From CAZRGV01 sp964599655 (GTDB taxonomy: Bacteria; Planctomycetota; Planctomycetia; Isosphaerales; Isosphaeraceae), in contig CAZRGV010000040.1 of the NCBI GenBank assembly GCA_964599655.1, positions 1 to 45,491 on the forward strand: a stretch of 45,491 nt of DNA, given 5' to 3'. Every line of letters starts with the position of its first letter. The stretch's first letter is position 1. Shown one piece after another: positions 1-9,022 of the stretch. Below the pieces are notes generated by a model. It was not told the DNA's origin. It did no database searches and worked only from the letters and a program-made list of their open reading frames with translations. The translations under genes and the position numbers were made by a program.

Positions 1-1
1 C

Positions 2-280
2 CGCCTCCTGGATACCTGGGCCATCGGCATCGCGTCAGGCGTTCATGGAACCGTGCAACATCGCCGGCAAATCGCGCTGTCGGGAAACCCAGGTCGAGAG
101 ATCGAGTACGAGGTGCCTGACGCCATCGTCGCGGGTGGGGGGCTGTCGAGGACGCGCCTGTACCTTGTCGGCAAACGGCTGTTCACGCTGACGGTCACCG
201 GCACGAAAGAGTTCGTCGCCAAGCCGGAGTCCGAGCGGTTTCTCGGTTCGTTCCAGCCGCCCAACGCAAGGGACCACTAG
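2..280 (+). CDS. C-terminal part of a hypothetical protein (truncated by window edge)
   Basis: The frame is open from the first bases of the window to a TAG at 278-280, so only the last 92 codons are visible. The C-terminal sequence contains a PGREIEYEVPD segment followed by RTRLYLVGKRLFTLTVTG and ends near FLGSF. This looks like the end of small lipoprotein/periplasmic proteins common in planctomycetes, in which a beta-rich domain ends with a short 'RLYLVGNRLYQL'-like strand. I recognise the style but cannot assign a function. The stop codon is separated by one base from the ATG of the next gene, so the two are probably co-transcribed and translationally coupled. A GTG at 53 is an internal codon rather than the start. 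Confidence 0.6.
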   Translation, partial: RLLDTWAIGIASGVHGTVQHRRQIALSGNPGREIEYEVPDAIVAGGGLSRTRLYLVGKRLFTLTVTGTKEFVAKPESERFLGSFQPPNARDH

Positions 281-281
281 G

Positions 282-1859
282 ATGATGGGTGGTCAGGCCC
301 GTGGAAAGGCGGTCTGCGTCGCCACCAACCGCGAAGCCGCCGAGGCCGGCGCGGCGATGCTTCGAAACGGAGGTAACGCCTTCGACGCGGCCGTCGCGGC
401 CGGGTTCGTCGAAGCGGTCGTCTCACCTCAGAACTGCGGCATCGGAGGCTACGGCGCGGTGGGAACCGGCTTTCTCGCCGGACCGGGCCGGCTGGTCGCC
501 ATCGACGCCAACGCGGTCGCTCCGAAGGCCGCCACGGCCTCGATGTTTCCGACGATCCCCGGTCGCGACCCGAACGACTACCGGTTGCCCGACGATCGTC
601 ACAAGCGAGGGCCGCTCTCGGTCGGCGTGCCAGGCGTTCTCGGCGGACTGCTGACGGTTCTGGAAACGTGGGGGCAACTGCCGCGCAAGATGGTCATGGC
701 CCCCGCCATCCGGCATGCTCGCGACGGCGTCGCGCTGACGCCCGGTCAGATCAAGTCCTGGCATGGGATGAAGGGCGAACCGGCTCCGTCGGGACCCGCG
801 CCGGACCGCTCGAAACGTCTGGTCATGCCCCGGCTCGCCGAGACCCTGGAAGCGATTGCCGACGAGGGAGCCGGCCTCTTTTACCAGGGCCGGATCGGCC
901 GTCGGATCGCCGAGTTTCTCCAGGCCCGAGGCGGCTTGATCACGCCGGACGACATGGCGAGCTACAAAGCCCTCGTCGTCGAGCCCGTCATCGTTGAAGT
1001 CCGGGGCCATACTCTCGCGACGGCTCCGCCACCCTCGGGCGGATTGACATCGCTCCAGATCGTCGCCTTGCTCGACCGGCTCGACCACGAGGGCCGGGTT
1101 GGCGAGCCCGGTTCAGCGCGTGCGTTCGAGGCGTTTCTCGAGATCCTGAAGGTGGTCTGGAACGACCGCCTGACGGAACTCGCCGACCCGGAGTGGATGC
1201 GAATGCCTCCGGCAGATCTCCTTGCGAACCCGCATCTGGACCGCCTCCAGGCGCTGGCTCTCGAAGGCCTAGCCCATCCGGAGCCGGGGCACCTGGTGGC
1301 TCCCGACCCGCTCCGAGGGACGGTTCATCTGGCCTCCGCGGACGCCGAAGGAAACCTCTTCGCCTGGACGCAAACCCACGGGGGCGGCTTCGGCTCGGGG
1401 GTGATGGTGCCCGAACTCGAGGTCGTGCTTGGCCATGGCATGTGCCGATTTGAGCCGAGACCCGGCTGGCCTAACTCCATTGCCCCCGCCAAACGGCCGC
1501 TGCACAACATGTGTCCGGTCGTGGCCATCAAGGCGGGAGACGGCGTGCTCGCCTCCGGTGCCTCCGGCGGACGGACGATTGTCAACAACGTCGCCGCCAT
1601 CACCGCCGCCCTCCTGGTCCATCGGATCGACCCCATCAACGCCGTCAAGGCCCCTCGACTCCAGTGCGAAACGCTCGAGCCCGCAGTCATCGAGAAGTCC
1701 GCCGGTCAGGAAACGATCGAAGCGCTTCGGGTACGCGGCCACCAGATCCGCGAAGCCACCCGAGACGCCGGCAATGTCCACATCATCGCCCGTGAGCAAG
1801 ACGGCTGGCGGGCCATTGCCGAACCGCGGCTGGAACGAGCCGACGCCGTCAGCGGGTAA
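282..1859 (+). CDS. ggt: Gamma-glutamyltransferase family protein
   Basis: 525 residues. The family cleaves the gamma-glutamyl bond of glutathione and similar compounds and transfers or hydrolyses the glutamyl group. Visible family features are the N-terminal AAEAGAAMLRNGGNAFDAAVA block, the GIGG loop, PLSVGVPG near residue 108, and the autoprocessing site G-T-V-H-L with the presumed nucleophile Thr347 starting the small subunit. The small subunit also shows the GGG/GSG loop and the late SGASGGRTI block. The usual TTH at the cleavage site reads TVH here. I see no signal peptide, whereas many bacterial Ggt are periplasmic. The start ATG at 282 directly follows the upstream stop; a second ATG follows at 285. 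The 5-oxoprolinase genes about 25 kb away could use related substrates, but that link is inference. Confidence 0.88.
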   Translation: MMGGQARGKAVCVATNREAAEAGAAMLRNGGNAFDAAVAAGFVEAVVSPQNCGIGGYGAVGTGFLAGPGRLVAIDANAVAPKAATASMFPTIPGRDPNDYRLPDDRHKRGPLSVGVPGVLGGLLTVLETWGQLPRKMVMAPAIRHARDGVALTPGQIKSWHGMKGEPAPSGPAPDRSKRLVMPRLAETLEAIADEGAGLFYQGRIGRRIAEFLQARGGLITPDDMASYKALVVEPVIVEVRGHTLATAPPPSGGLTSLQIVALLDRLDHEGRVGEPGSARAFEAFLEILKVVWNDRLTELADPEWMRMPPADLLANPHLDRLQALALEGLAHPEPGHLVAPDPLRGTVHLASADAEGNLFAWTQTHGGGFGSGVMVPELEVVLGHGMCRFEPRPGWPNSIAPAKRPLHNMCPVVAIKAGDGVLASGASGGRTIVNNVAAITAALLVHRIDPINAVKAPRLQCETLEPAVIEKSAGQETIEALRVRGHQIREATRDAGNVHIIAREQDGWRAIAEPRLERADAVSG

Positions 1860-2135
1860 CGCTCAATAATCCTCGACTATCCGCGAAGATCCTGAGCCGC
1901 CTTTGGCCACGAACCTCGACGAGGGCTCGCGCCTTGTGCCTGAACTCTTGTCGAGAAACCGGCAACTGGCCTGTACGAACCTTGCCTCTCGGATACACTA
2001 AATCACTGGTCACGCTTTCATCGCGAATCGACCCCGACACGTTTGTGACGAACCGTAACGAAGTCTCCGGATCGTGCGATGTCGATCCGATCATGATCCC
2101 GCGCCGGGAACATCGAATGCGCGGAGGGCTCGTCG

Positions 2136-3458
2136 ATGTCGAGTACGACACGAGGCGAAGAACGTGGAATCGGCGTCTACAGCGCGCGCTCGCTCAAAGA
2201 TGAGCTCTCCTCGCTGAGAATCGAGCGAACGCGCCCGCGCCCGACCACAGGCGGTGCGGGTCGGCGTGTCGGGGAAAAGGCCGGTTTGCGATTCCTTTCC
2301 CTGCTGCTCTGGATGATCCCGCTCGGACTGATTGGCGGAGCCGGCTACTACGCCTATTCGCAGTACGAAAAGATCCGACCCAAGCTCGAAGTCACCACGG
2401 CGCCGGTTCGCGAAATGACAGTGGGTGAGGCGGAAACACTCCTAAGTGCCAAAGGCTATCTCAAATCACGCCAACAGGCGATGATCGGCGCCAAGGTGGC
2501 CGGGCGGGTCGAGAAGGTCCTGGTGGAGGAAGGCACCAAGGTCAAGCAGGGCGATCTTCTGGCCGTCCTCGAACACGACGACATGGACGCCATCCTCGAG
2601 TCGCGACGGGCCATGATCGAGCGATCGAAAGCCGAGCTGGAGGAAGCGCGGGCCGACCTAGGATACAAGAGCAACAAGGCCGAGCGCACGCTCCGGCTCC
2701 GCTCGAGAGGCCAGGCGGCCCTCGAAGAGGCCGAAACCAATGTCGCGGCGCGAGACATGGCCGCCGCTCGCGTCAAGGCCCTCGAAGCATCCATCTCGCT
2801 TCAAGAAGCGAGCGCGAGGGAGGTCGAGGCGACAATCCAGAACATGAACATCATCGCCCCGTTCGATGGCACGGTCGTCGAGAAGGCGGCCGAGGTCGGC
2901 GAGACGATCACGCCGGGCGGAATGGGAGCCGCCAGCGGGCGCGGTTCGGTCGTCACCCTGGCCAACCTCGACCAGCTCGAAGTGGAAACCGATATCGCGG
3001 AAAACCTGCTGGCCCGAGTTGCCATCGGTCAGCCGGCCGAGGTCTCGGTCAGCGCCGTACCCGGGAAACGTTATCGGGGCCAATTGCGGCGGATCGTCCC
3101 GATGGGTGATCGAGCCCGCGGCACCGTCAAGGTTTATGTCGAGATTCTCGACCCGGACGACCGGCTTTTTCCCGAGCTGGTCGCGACCGTTCACTTCCTT
3201 CCCGATCAATCGCTCTCCAATCCCGACGCGGAAAAGACGTGGCTTTTCCTTCCCAAGTCCGCCATCGTCGAAGAAGCGGGCCACGCCTTCGTCTGGGTTG
3301 TCGACCGTGAAAGCACGGTCCGAAAGCAAGGTGTCAAGGTCGTCGTCACCGAGGACGATCTGGCCCGTGTCGAGGAAGGGCTCAAGGCCGGTGACACGGT
3401 TGTTGTCGCGCCTCCCAAGACGTTACGAGTCGGGGAAGCCGTCAAGGTCGCGGAGTAA
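2136..3458 (+). CDS. HlyD/RND-type periplasmic adaptor subunit of an ABC exporter
   Basis: 440 residues. An N-terminal cytoplasmic tail of about 50 residues is followed by one membrane span at about residues 53-74. Next come a lipoyl/barrel-sandwich half with VAGRVEKVLVEEGTKVKQGDLLAVLE, a coiled-coil hairpin (about residues 150-235, rich in E, R and A), and the second half containing IIAPFDGTVVEKAAEVGETITPG. The beta-barrel and membrane-proximal domains complete the MacA-like plan. ATG 2136 is preceded by GGAGGG (about 2122-2127). It leads an operon with an ATPase 75 nt downstream and two permeases, so it likely links a MacB/LolCDE-like complex to the outer cell layers. No TolC-like gene is nearby and the substrate is unknown. 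Confidence 0.88.
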   Translation: MSSTTRGEERGIGVYSARSLKDELSSLRIERTRPRPTTGGAGRRVGEKAGLRFLSLLLWMIPLGLIGGAGYYAYSQYEKIRPKLEVTTAPVREMTVGEAETLLSAKGYLKSRQQAMIGAKVAGRVEKVLVEEGTKVKQGDLLAVLEHDDMDAILESRRAMIERSKAELEEARADLGYKSNKAERTLRLRSRGQAALEEAETNVAARDMAAARVKALEASISLQEASAREVEATIQNMNIIAPFDGTVVEKAAEVGETITPGGMGAASGRGSVVTLANLDQLEVETDIAENLLARVAIGQPAEVSVSAVPGKRYRGQLRRIVPMGDRARGTVKVYVEILDPDDRLFPELVATVHFLPDQSLSNPDAEKTWLFLPKSAIVEEAGHAFVWVVDRESTVRKQGVKVVVTEDDLARVEEGLKAGDTVVVAPPKTLRVGEAVKVAE

Positions 3459-3533
3459 ATCCGCGGCCCGAGGTCCAGGGTCGGCGGGTGGCCCTCCCGT
3501 CATCGAGCCTTTCATCCCAACGGAGAGCCAGTC

Positions 3534-4259
3534 ATGGGTCGAGAGCCAGCGATTCTCCTGCGAGGCGTCACGAAGGAATACCGCCGTGACCAGATCCGCA
3601 TTCCGGTTTTGACCGAGCTGGATCTCTCGGTGGACGAAGGGGAATTCCTCGCCCTGATGGGACCCTCGGGATCGGGCAAGACAACGCTCCTGAACCTCAT
3701 CGCCGGCCTCGACCGACCGACTTCCGGCGAGGTGATCGTTCATGGCGAACCTCTCGGCCAGCTCTCCGATGGACAGATCACCCGTTGGCGGTCGGATCAT
3801 GTCGGCTTCATCTTTCAGCTCTACAACCTGATTCCCGTGCTGACGGCCATCGAGAACGTCGAGTTGCCGTTGCTGCTGACCCGCCTCTCGAAACGGGAAC
3901 GTCGCGAGCGGGCGCGAACGGCCTTGCGCATCGTCGGCCTCGAAGGGCGTGAAGACCATTACCCCCGGCAGCTTTCCGGCGGCCAGGAGCAGCGCGTGGC
4001 CATCGCGAGGGCGATTGTCACCGACCCCTATCTCCTCGTGGCCGACGAACCGACCGGCGACCTCGACCGCGCCAGCGCCGAGGAAATCCTCGAACTGATG
4101 GAGCAGCTCAACCGCGAGTTCCAGAAGACCATCGTCATGGTCACCCACGACCCGCAAGCGGCCCGTCGCGCCACCAGGCTTCTGAAACTCGACAAAGGCA
4201 AGCTGGTCGGTGACGAATCTCAGGCCGAGCGCGAGCGTGAGATGGAGGCCGCGTCGTGA
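3534..4259 (+). CDS. ABC transporter ATP-binding protein (MacB/LolD type)
   Basis: 241 residues, the normal size for a free-standing LolD/MacB-type ATPase. Walker A is GPSGSGKTT (residues 43-51), the signature LSGGQ is at 147-151, and Walker B LLVADE at 167-172 is followed by PTGDLD, which is typical of this subfamily. The Q-loop region reads FIFQLYNLIP, also typical. In the LSGGQ block an E replaces the common Q (GGQEQRVAIARA). The stop overlaps the GTG start of the first permease by 4 nt, implying translational coupling. It powers mechanotransmission-type export or lipoprotein handling together with the adjoining FtsX-like permeases. The start ATG at 3534 gives the usual family N-terminus. 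Confidence 0.93.
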   Translation: MGREPAILLRGVTKEYRRDQIRIPVLTELDLSVDEGEFLALMGPSGSGKTTLLNLIAGLDRPTSGEVIVHGEPLGQLSDGQITRWRSDHVGFIFQLYNLIPVLTAIENVELPLLLTRLSKRERRERARTALRIVGLEGREDHYPRQLSGGQEQRVAIARAIVTDPYLLVADEPTGDLDRASAEEILELMEQLNREFQKTIVMVTHDPQAARRATRLLKLDKGKLVGDESQAEREREMEAAS

Positions 4260-5461
4260 AGTTCTTCGGCTACATTACTCGCAACGCGCGACGGAACGCC
4301 GTTCGGTCGGTCCTGACCATCAGCTCGATCGCGATCTGCGGTTTTCTCCTGATGCTCCTGCTCTCCCTCTTCTCCACCAACGAGGAAGTCCGACGGTCGC
4401 TCCGCGAGTACAACCGCGTGATCACCATGAGCGCGCAGGGCTTTGCCCAGCCGGTGCCGATCGCCATGGTACGCGAGGTCGTTCAGATCGACAAAAGCTC
4501 GGGCATCAACGGGATCGCCACGACACCCGAGGGAAAGCCGGTCGTCTCGCCGTTGTCGTGGTACGGCGGCAGGTTCCGGGACGAGCAGGTCACCTTCGCG
4601 CAGTTCGGCTGCGACCCAAGTACCATCTTTGAAATCTATGAGGAGCTTCGGCTTCCACCCGACCGGCTTAAAGCGTTCCAGGAACGCCTCGACGGCGTGG
4701 CGATTGGCCGCAAACTCGCCGAGGAGAAGAACCTCAAGCTCGGCGATCCGTTTCCCTTGAAAGGAACCATTTACCCGTTCGATCTCAACCTCACCGTCGT
4801 CGCTATTTTTGACGGACCCTCAAATCGCGACCTTCGCAGTTGCTTCTTCAACTGGGACTTTCTCAACGAGGGCCTGATCCGCGACTTCCAGGGCCGAGGC
4901 GCCAACAATGCCGGCACGGTGTTCATGAGGTGCAAGAACGCCGCGGTGATCCCCCGGCTTTGCAAGGCGATCGACGACGCGACCCGCAACAGCGACACGG
5001 CCACCAAGACCCAGACCGAGGAAGCGTTCGTCTCCATGTTCTCTGAGTTCATCGCCGACTTGCAGACCTACATCAACTGGGTGGGTCTGGCCGTCGCCGG
5101 AGCCCTGATCATGATCTGCGGCGTCTCGATGGCCATGTCCATCCGAGAGCGGACCACCGAGATGGCCGTTCTCAAGGCGATCGGGTTCCGCAAGAGCCAG
5201 ATCCTGTTGCTGGTGCTGTCCGAGGCGGTGCTGATCGCCAGTATCGGGGGCGTCATCGGCTCGATCGGCACCAAGTTTCTCTTTGACGCCTGGGACGTCT
5301 CGAAGTACACCGGCGGATTCTTCCCCTTCTTCTACGTTCCTTGGACCGTGGCCTTGCTCGGTCTGGCTGTCTCGTTCGTCATCGGCTTCATCAGCGGCGC
5401 CGTTCCGGCCTTCCGGGCGGCGTCGGTTCCCGTGGTCGATGGTCTGAGGAAGGTGGTCTGA
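4256..5461 (+). CDS. FtsX-like ABC permease (first copy)
   Basis: 401 residues. It has an N-terminal membrane helix (about 20-40: SVLTISSIAICGFLLMLLLSLF), a large extracytoplasmic MacB_PCD-like domain (about 45-270), then three helices: INWVGLAVAGALIMICGVSMA, LLLVLSEAVLIASIGGVIGS and VALLGLAVSFVIGFISGAVPA. The FtsX hallmark RERTTEMAVLKAIGFRKSQIL sits after the second helix. It ends in RAASVPVVDGLRKVV, the usual 'P...ALR' tail. The GTG start at 4256 overlaps the ATPase stop (GTGA). It probably forms a heterodimer with the permease encoded 4 nt downstream. Confidence 0.9.
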   Translation: MKFFGYITRNARRNAVRSVLTISSIAICGFLLMLLLSLFSTNEEVRRSLREYNRVITMSAQGFAQPVPIAMVREVVQIDKSSGINGIATTPEGKPVVSPLSWYGGRFRDEQVTFAQFGCDPSTIFEIYEELRLPPDRLKAFQERLDGVAIGRKLAEEKNLKLGDPFPLKGTIYPFDLNLTVVAIFDGPSNRDLRSCFFNWDFLNEGLIRDFQGRGANNAGTVFMRCKNAAVIPRLCKAIDDATRNSDTATKTQTEEAFVSMFSEFIADLQTYINWVGLAVAGALIMICGVSMAMSIRERTTEMAVLKAIGFRKSQILLLVLSEAVLIASIGGVIGSIGTKFLFDAWDVSKYTGGFFPFFYVPWTVALLGLAVSFVIGFISGAVPAFRAASVPVVDGLRKVV

Positions 5462-5465
5462 CCCG

Positions 5466-6677
5466 ATGGCCCTCATTCCGCTCAAGTACAACGTCCGAAA
5501 CCTCCAGGTCCGTTGGCCGACGACCACCCTGACGATCCTGGTCACGGCGATCGTTGTGGCCTGCTCGTGCGTCCTCTTTGGCCTCGTCGAGGGACTCAAT
5601 TACAGTCAGAACATCTCCGGCGATCCGCTCGACCTGATCGTCTTCCGCAAGGGGGCCGACTCGGAGACCACGAGCAACTTCGGCATCGACAAGGCCCAGG
5701 ACCTGGCCAACTTGCCCGGCATCGCCAGGGGCCTTCCCATCTCCGACGAGCAAAAGGCCAAGGGGCTCCCCGACCCATCCGGGCAACCCCTGGTCGCGGG
5801 CGAGCTCTTGAACATTCCCATCATGACCAAACGCGACGGCAAGCGGGCAAACCTGATCATCCGAGGCGTCGACACCGCCTCTCCCTGGCTCCGTCCCGAC
5901 TTCCAGATCGTCGCGGGCCGTTACTTCGTTCCCGGGCGCAACGAGTGCGTGGTCGCGGCCGGTCTAAGCCGCCGCTACGCGAACGCCCGACTCGGGGACG
6001 TCTTGCGCGTCAGTGAGAAGGAAACCTATCGCGTCGTCGGCCTGTTCACCGCCGGCGGGAGTGCCGCTGAGAGCGAAATCTGGACCGGCCGCATCGACCT
6101 GGCCCGAAACACAAACAACGACGCCAGCGTCTCGGTCGTTCAACTCAGGGCCGAGTCGCCCACGGCCCGCGATCAGATCATCAACACCGTCCAGAACGAA
6201 ACCCGCTTTGGCCTGTTGCCGATTCGAGAAACGCAATACTTCGCCGACCAGAACCGCACAGCCCTGTTTCTGACCGTCCTGGGCACGATCATTGCCGTCC
6301 TCCTCTCGATCGGTGCCCTGTTCGCCGCCGCCAACACGATGTTCGCCGCCGTCAAATCGCGGACCCGAGAGATCGGCACGATGCGAGCCCTGGGCTTCTC
6401 CCGAACCTCGATCCTGCTGAGCTTCCTGGGCGAGGCGCTCCTGATCTGCGTGCTCGGCGGCCTTCTCGGCAGCCTGGCCACACTCTTCTTCCAGAACTGG
6501 TCGTTCGGCATCAGCGACTTCAACAGCTTCTCCGAGCGGACCATCCAGTTCCGCTTCGGCCCGCTGGTCTTCGCCGTCGCCTTCGGCATGACCCTGGCCA
6601 TGGGCCTCTTCGGCGGCCTCTTCCCGGCCCTCCGGGCGGTCCGGCTCGACGTCGTCAAGTCGCTTCGGGAGCTTTGA
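5466..6677 (+). CDS. FtsX-like ABC permease (second copy)
   Basis: 403 residues with the same architecture as the preceding gene: one N-terminal helix (about 15-40), an extracytoplasmic domain and three C-terminal helices. The FtsX motif reads KSRTREIGTMRALGFSRTSIL and the C-terminus RAVRLDVVKSLREL. Sequence identity to the neighbour appears low outside the motif, so this is an old duplication and the pair probably works as a LolC/LolE-like heterodimer. It closes the four-gene operon. A convergent gene ends 31 nt downstream and I see no obvious hairpin in that gap. Confidence 0.9.
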   Translation: MALIPLKYNVRNLQVRWPTTTLTILVTAIVVACSCVLFGLVEGLNYSQNISGDPLDLIVFRKGADSETTSNFGIDKAQDLANLPGIARGLPISDEQKAKGLPDPSGQPLVAGELLNIPIMTKRDGKRANLIIRGVDTASPWLRPDFQIVAGRYFVPGRNECVVAAGLSRRYANARLGDVLRVSEKETYRVVGLFTAGGSAAESEIWTGRIDLARNTNNDASVSVVQLRAESPTARDQIINTVQNETRFGLLPIRETQYFADQNRTALFLTVLGTIIAVLLSIGALFAAANTMFAAVKSRTREIGTMRALGFSRTSILLSFLGEALLICVLGGLLGSLATLFFQNWSFGISDFNSFSERTIQFRFGPLVFAVAFGMTLAMGLFGGLFPALRAVRLDVVKSLREL

Positions 6678-6708
6678 TCACGGGTCGCCTGCACCTGAAC
6701 CTGCTCAA

Positions 6709-7371
6709 TCAGCGCAACGGCTCCAGCCACACGATCGTCTTCTCCAAAGGCAGCGTCTCCTGGCTCACCTCATAGCTCGACCCGCCGGGCCTCTTTACGG
6801 GCCAGTCCGACAGCGTCTCGAAGAACCGCTCCACAGGCTGGATGCTCAGATTGACCCGAGGCGTCTTGTAGTGCATCGGAATCACGACGCGGGGCCCGAT
6901 TGCCTCCAGGAGCGTTGGAATCTCGGGAAAGTCGATCGTCGGCGGACCGCCCGCCGCGGCAAGCACGATCTCGGCCCCTCGCAACGGCGCCAGCTCCGAG
7001 TCGTTGAGCGCGTGTCCCAGATCTCCCAGAAACACGACGTGCATCCCCTCCGAGCGGAAGTGCACGATCGTCACCTCGTCCTCGGGCAGTCGCTCGGGCG
7101 TCTCGAACACAGGCAACGCCTCGAACCTGATCCCCCGGACCTCCTGCCCGCCCTCGGGGATCTCCAGCGCCCGCACAACCTCGAACGGCGGCACGATCTG
7201 TCCAAGATGGCTGTGATACCGATCATTCTCGTGGCTGACCACCACCACATCCGCCGGCTCGTCAATCGGCGCGTAACCGCCCGAATCCGGCGACCGGTAG
7301 GGGTCGAGAATGATTCGCAAGCCCTGGGTTTCGATAAGAAACGCGGCATGACCATAAAACGTAAATCGCAT
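6709..7371 (-). CDS. Metallo-beta-lactamase-fold protein (UlaG/COG2220-like) with an altered metal motif
   Basis: 220 residues starting at ATG 7371 (MRFTFYGHAAFLIET), the standard start of UlaG-like MBL hydrolases. The frame is open further upstream but that part has no family features. Fold landmarks are GHAAF (6-10), VVVSHENDRYHSH (43-55), FLGDLGH (114-120) and IPMHYKT (165-170). In the usual HxHxDH motif the second His is Asn49 and the Asp-His is displaced to RYH (51-53), so one metal site is probably lost or rebuilt. His47, His53, Asp117, His120 and His167 remain as possible ligands. The gene is convergent with the ABC operon and divergent from the next gene, and its substrate is unknown. 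Confidence 0.8.
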   Translation of the reverse strand: MRFTFYGHAAFLIETQGLRIILDPYRSPDSGGYAPIDEPADVVVVSHENDRYHSHLGQIVPPFEVVRALEIPEGGQEVRGIRFEALPVFETPERLPEDEVTIVHFRSEGMHVVFLGDLGHALNDSELAPLRGAEIVLAAAGGPPTIDFPEIPTLLEAIGPRVVIPMHYKTPRVNLSIQPVERFFETLSDWPVKRPGGSSYEVSQETLPLEKTIVWLEPLR

Positions 7372-7563
7372 GATCGAGTTTCTCGATGATCTCGGAGAAC
7401 GAGTCTCGTCCCCGCGCCGGAAGACCCTCGTCGAGCCACGCGACCCAGCACGAGCCGCGTCGAGCGCGGGTGGTGAAAGATGGAGTCTCGCGAGCCTCCA
7501 GGTTAGAGTCGGAGGCGCGCCCGCTGGATGCGCCACCGACCATTATGCTGGAGAACGCTCCCA

Positions 7564-8463
7564 ATGACCAATCGCCGCGTTTTTCTCGCCACCGGGATGA
7601 CGGCCACAACGCTCGCCATGACCAACGGTCGCCGCTCGCCTGCCGACGAGGTTTCCAACCCCAACGACCACACCTGGCTCACCTACGCTGTCAACGTCGA
7701 GATGTTCTGGAACCAACTGCCGTTCCTCGACCGGTTGCGAAAGGTCAAGGAGGCCGGCTTCTCGCACTACGAGTTCTGGCCCTGGAGAAATAAGGATCTT
7801 GATGCCATCAAGTCATTGAATGAAGAATTGGGGCTGCATACTGTCCAGTTCTCCGCCTCTCCCAAGCGCTTCGACCAGGGAATTACCGACCCGAATCGAA
7901 ACGCTGAATTCGTCGAGGACATCAAGGCCGCCGTCGAAATGGCCAGGAAACTCGGCGTGACCAAGCTCACCGTCGTCGCGGGCGAAGAAACCCCAGGCTA
8001 CAGCCGAGACCAGCAAACCTCGGCCGTCATCGAGGCCCTCAAGGCAGGCGCCCGCATCGTCGAACCCGCCGGCATCACGCTCAACCTCGAACCACTCAAC
8101 GTCCTGGTCGACCATCCCCGCCAGCTCGTCGTCACGTCCGAGCACGCGGCGCAGATCCTTCGGGCCGTCAACTCCCCAAATGTCAAAATGCTCTTTGATG
8201 TTTACCACCAGCAAATCAGCGAGGGAAACCTCACTGGGAACATCCGCGAATACAAGGACTTGATTGGTTACTTCCAGATCGCCGACCACCCCGGCCGCCA
8301 CGAACCCGGCACCGGCGAGATTCAGTATGCTCAGATTCTCCGCGTCATCCATGATGTCGGCTACCAGGGCGCTATCGGCCTCGAGCTGAGCCCGAAACGC
8401 GATCCGCTCCAAGCTCTGGCCGCGGTCCGCAAGGCCGACGCCGAGGCCCGGGCTCGCGCCTGA
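7564..8463 (+). CDS. hyi: Secreted hydroxypyruvate isomerase-like TIM-barrel protein
   Basis: 299 residues. It begins MTNRRVFLATGM, a twin-arginine-type motif (RR-x-F-L) followed by a weakly hydrophobic stretch, which suggests Tat export. The body is an AP-endonuclease-2-like TIM barrel. The block from GNLTGNIREYKDLIGYFQIAD to PGRHEPGTGEIQYAQIL, followed by IGLELSPKRDP, closely matches Hyi-type hydroxypyruvate isomerases. The glutamates in LNLEPLN and GLELSP are the expected catalytic pair. Family enzymes interconvert hydroxypyruvate and tartronate semialdehyde, but exported planctomycete homologues may act on other sugars. ATG 7564 has GGAG about 9 nt upstream; an in-frame ATG at 7528 would bury the Tat motif. 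Confidence 0.82.
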   Translation: MTNRRVFLATGMTATTLAMTNGRRSPADEVSNPNDHTWLTYAVNVEMFWNQLPFLDRLRKVKEAGFSHYEFWPWRNKDLDAIKSLNEELGLHTVQFSASPKRFDQGITDPNRNAEFVEDIKAAVEMARKLGVTKLTVVAGEETPGYSRDQQTSAVIEALKAGARIVEPAGITLNLEPLNVLVDHPRQLVVTSEHAAQILRAVNSPNVKMLFDVYHQQISEGNLTGNIREYKDLIGYFQIADHPGRHEPGTGEIQYAQILRVIHDVGYQGAIGLELSPKRDPLQALAAVRKADAEARARA

Positions 8464-9022
8464 TTCTCCTCTCTTCTGTTCGACCCGGTCCGGGCAGGCG
8501 AGCCTCGCCGATCGGCCTGCCTGCTTCACAGGCAAATCGCGTGCCCGAACCGATCCAAAGGGGGATTGTGGGCGTCGATGCCCACCCCGCGAGGAAACGC
8601 GACGAAGATCATTCTCTTTTTCTTTTTCGATGATCTCTCTAAAAGATCAATGATCGATCGAGAACATCAAATAAAATTTGCGTTAGGCCCTTGAAATCCG
8701 CGCGCTCGGTTGCTACCCTTCCTATCGACCTATCCTGTTCGAGCCCACCCGCGGCTTTGACTCGTGCCTTCGCCCGGTTTTCTCTGATGCCCGGTCGCCA
8801 CGCAAAAGCCGCGCATTGATCGACGGAATCCCACGAATCCGTTGTTTGTCCTCCGCTCTCGTTCGTTCCGCGCGCTCGATCCTCGGGTCGCGCTCTCGAT
8901 CTTGAATCTGGTCTCGGCGATCCGACCCGGAACTCGGACCGTACTTCGTCCGGCGACGAGGTCATTCCCCCCTCGTGACCGGCTCTCTCGGACACTCCTT
9001 TCGCATGGCAGGGATCAAGGGC
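8464..9022. other. Intergenic region with AT-rich island and putative stem-loops
   Basis: No convincing gene in these 559 nt. Just after the hyi stop lies a GC-rich dyad (8493-8521). At 8606-8636 there is a 7-bp inverted repeat AGATCAT/ATGATCT around a 17-nt pyrimidine-rich loop. The stretch 8605-8690 is clearly more AT-rich than the surroundings. A weak sigma-70-like pair TTGAAA (8691-8696) and TACCCT (8714-8719) with a 17-nt spacer could serve the downstream cytochrome gene. That assignment is speculative and would leave a leader of about 300 nt. Confidence 0.4.
8493..8521 (+). terminator. Putative stem-loop downstream of hyi
   Basis: Perfect 7-bp arms GGCAGGC (8493-8499) and GCCTGCC (8515-8521) enclose 15 nt, which can also form a smaller GGCGA/TCGCC hairpin. 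It begins 29 nt after the hyi stop. There is no T-tract, so an intrinsic terminator is only tentative. Confidence 0.3.

Noticed and set aside
1934..2203. A small 89-codon gene between ggt and the adaptor
   Set aside because: No ribosome site or motif, and it overlaps the well-supported start of the adaptor gene.
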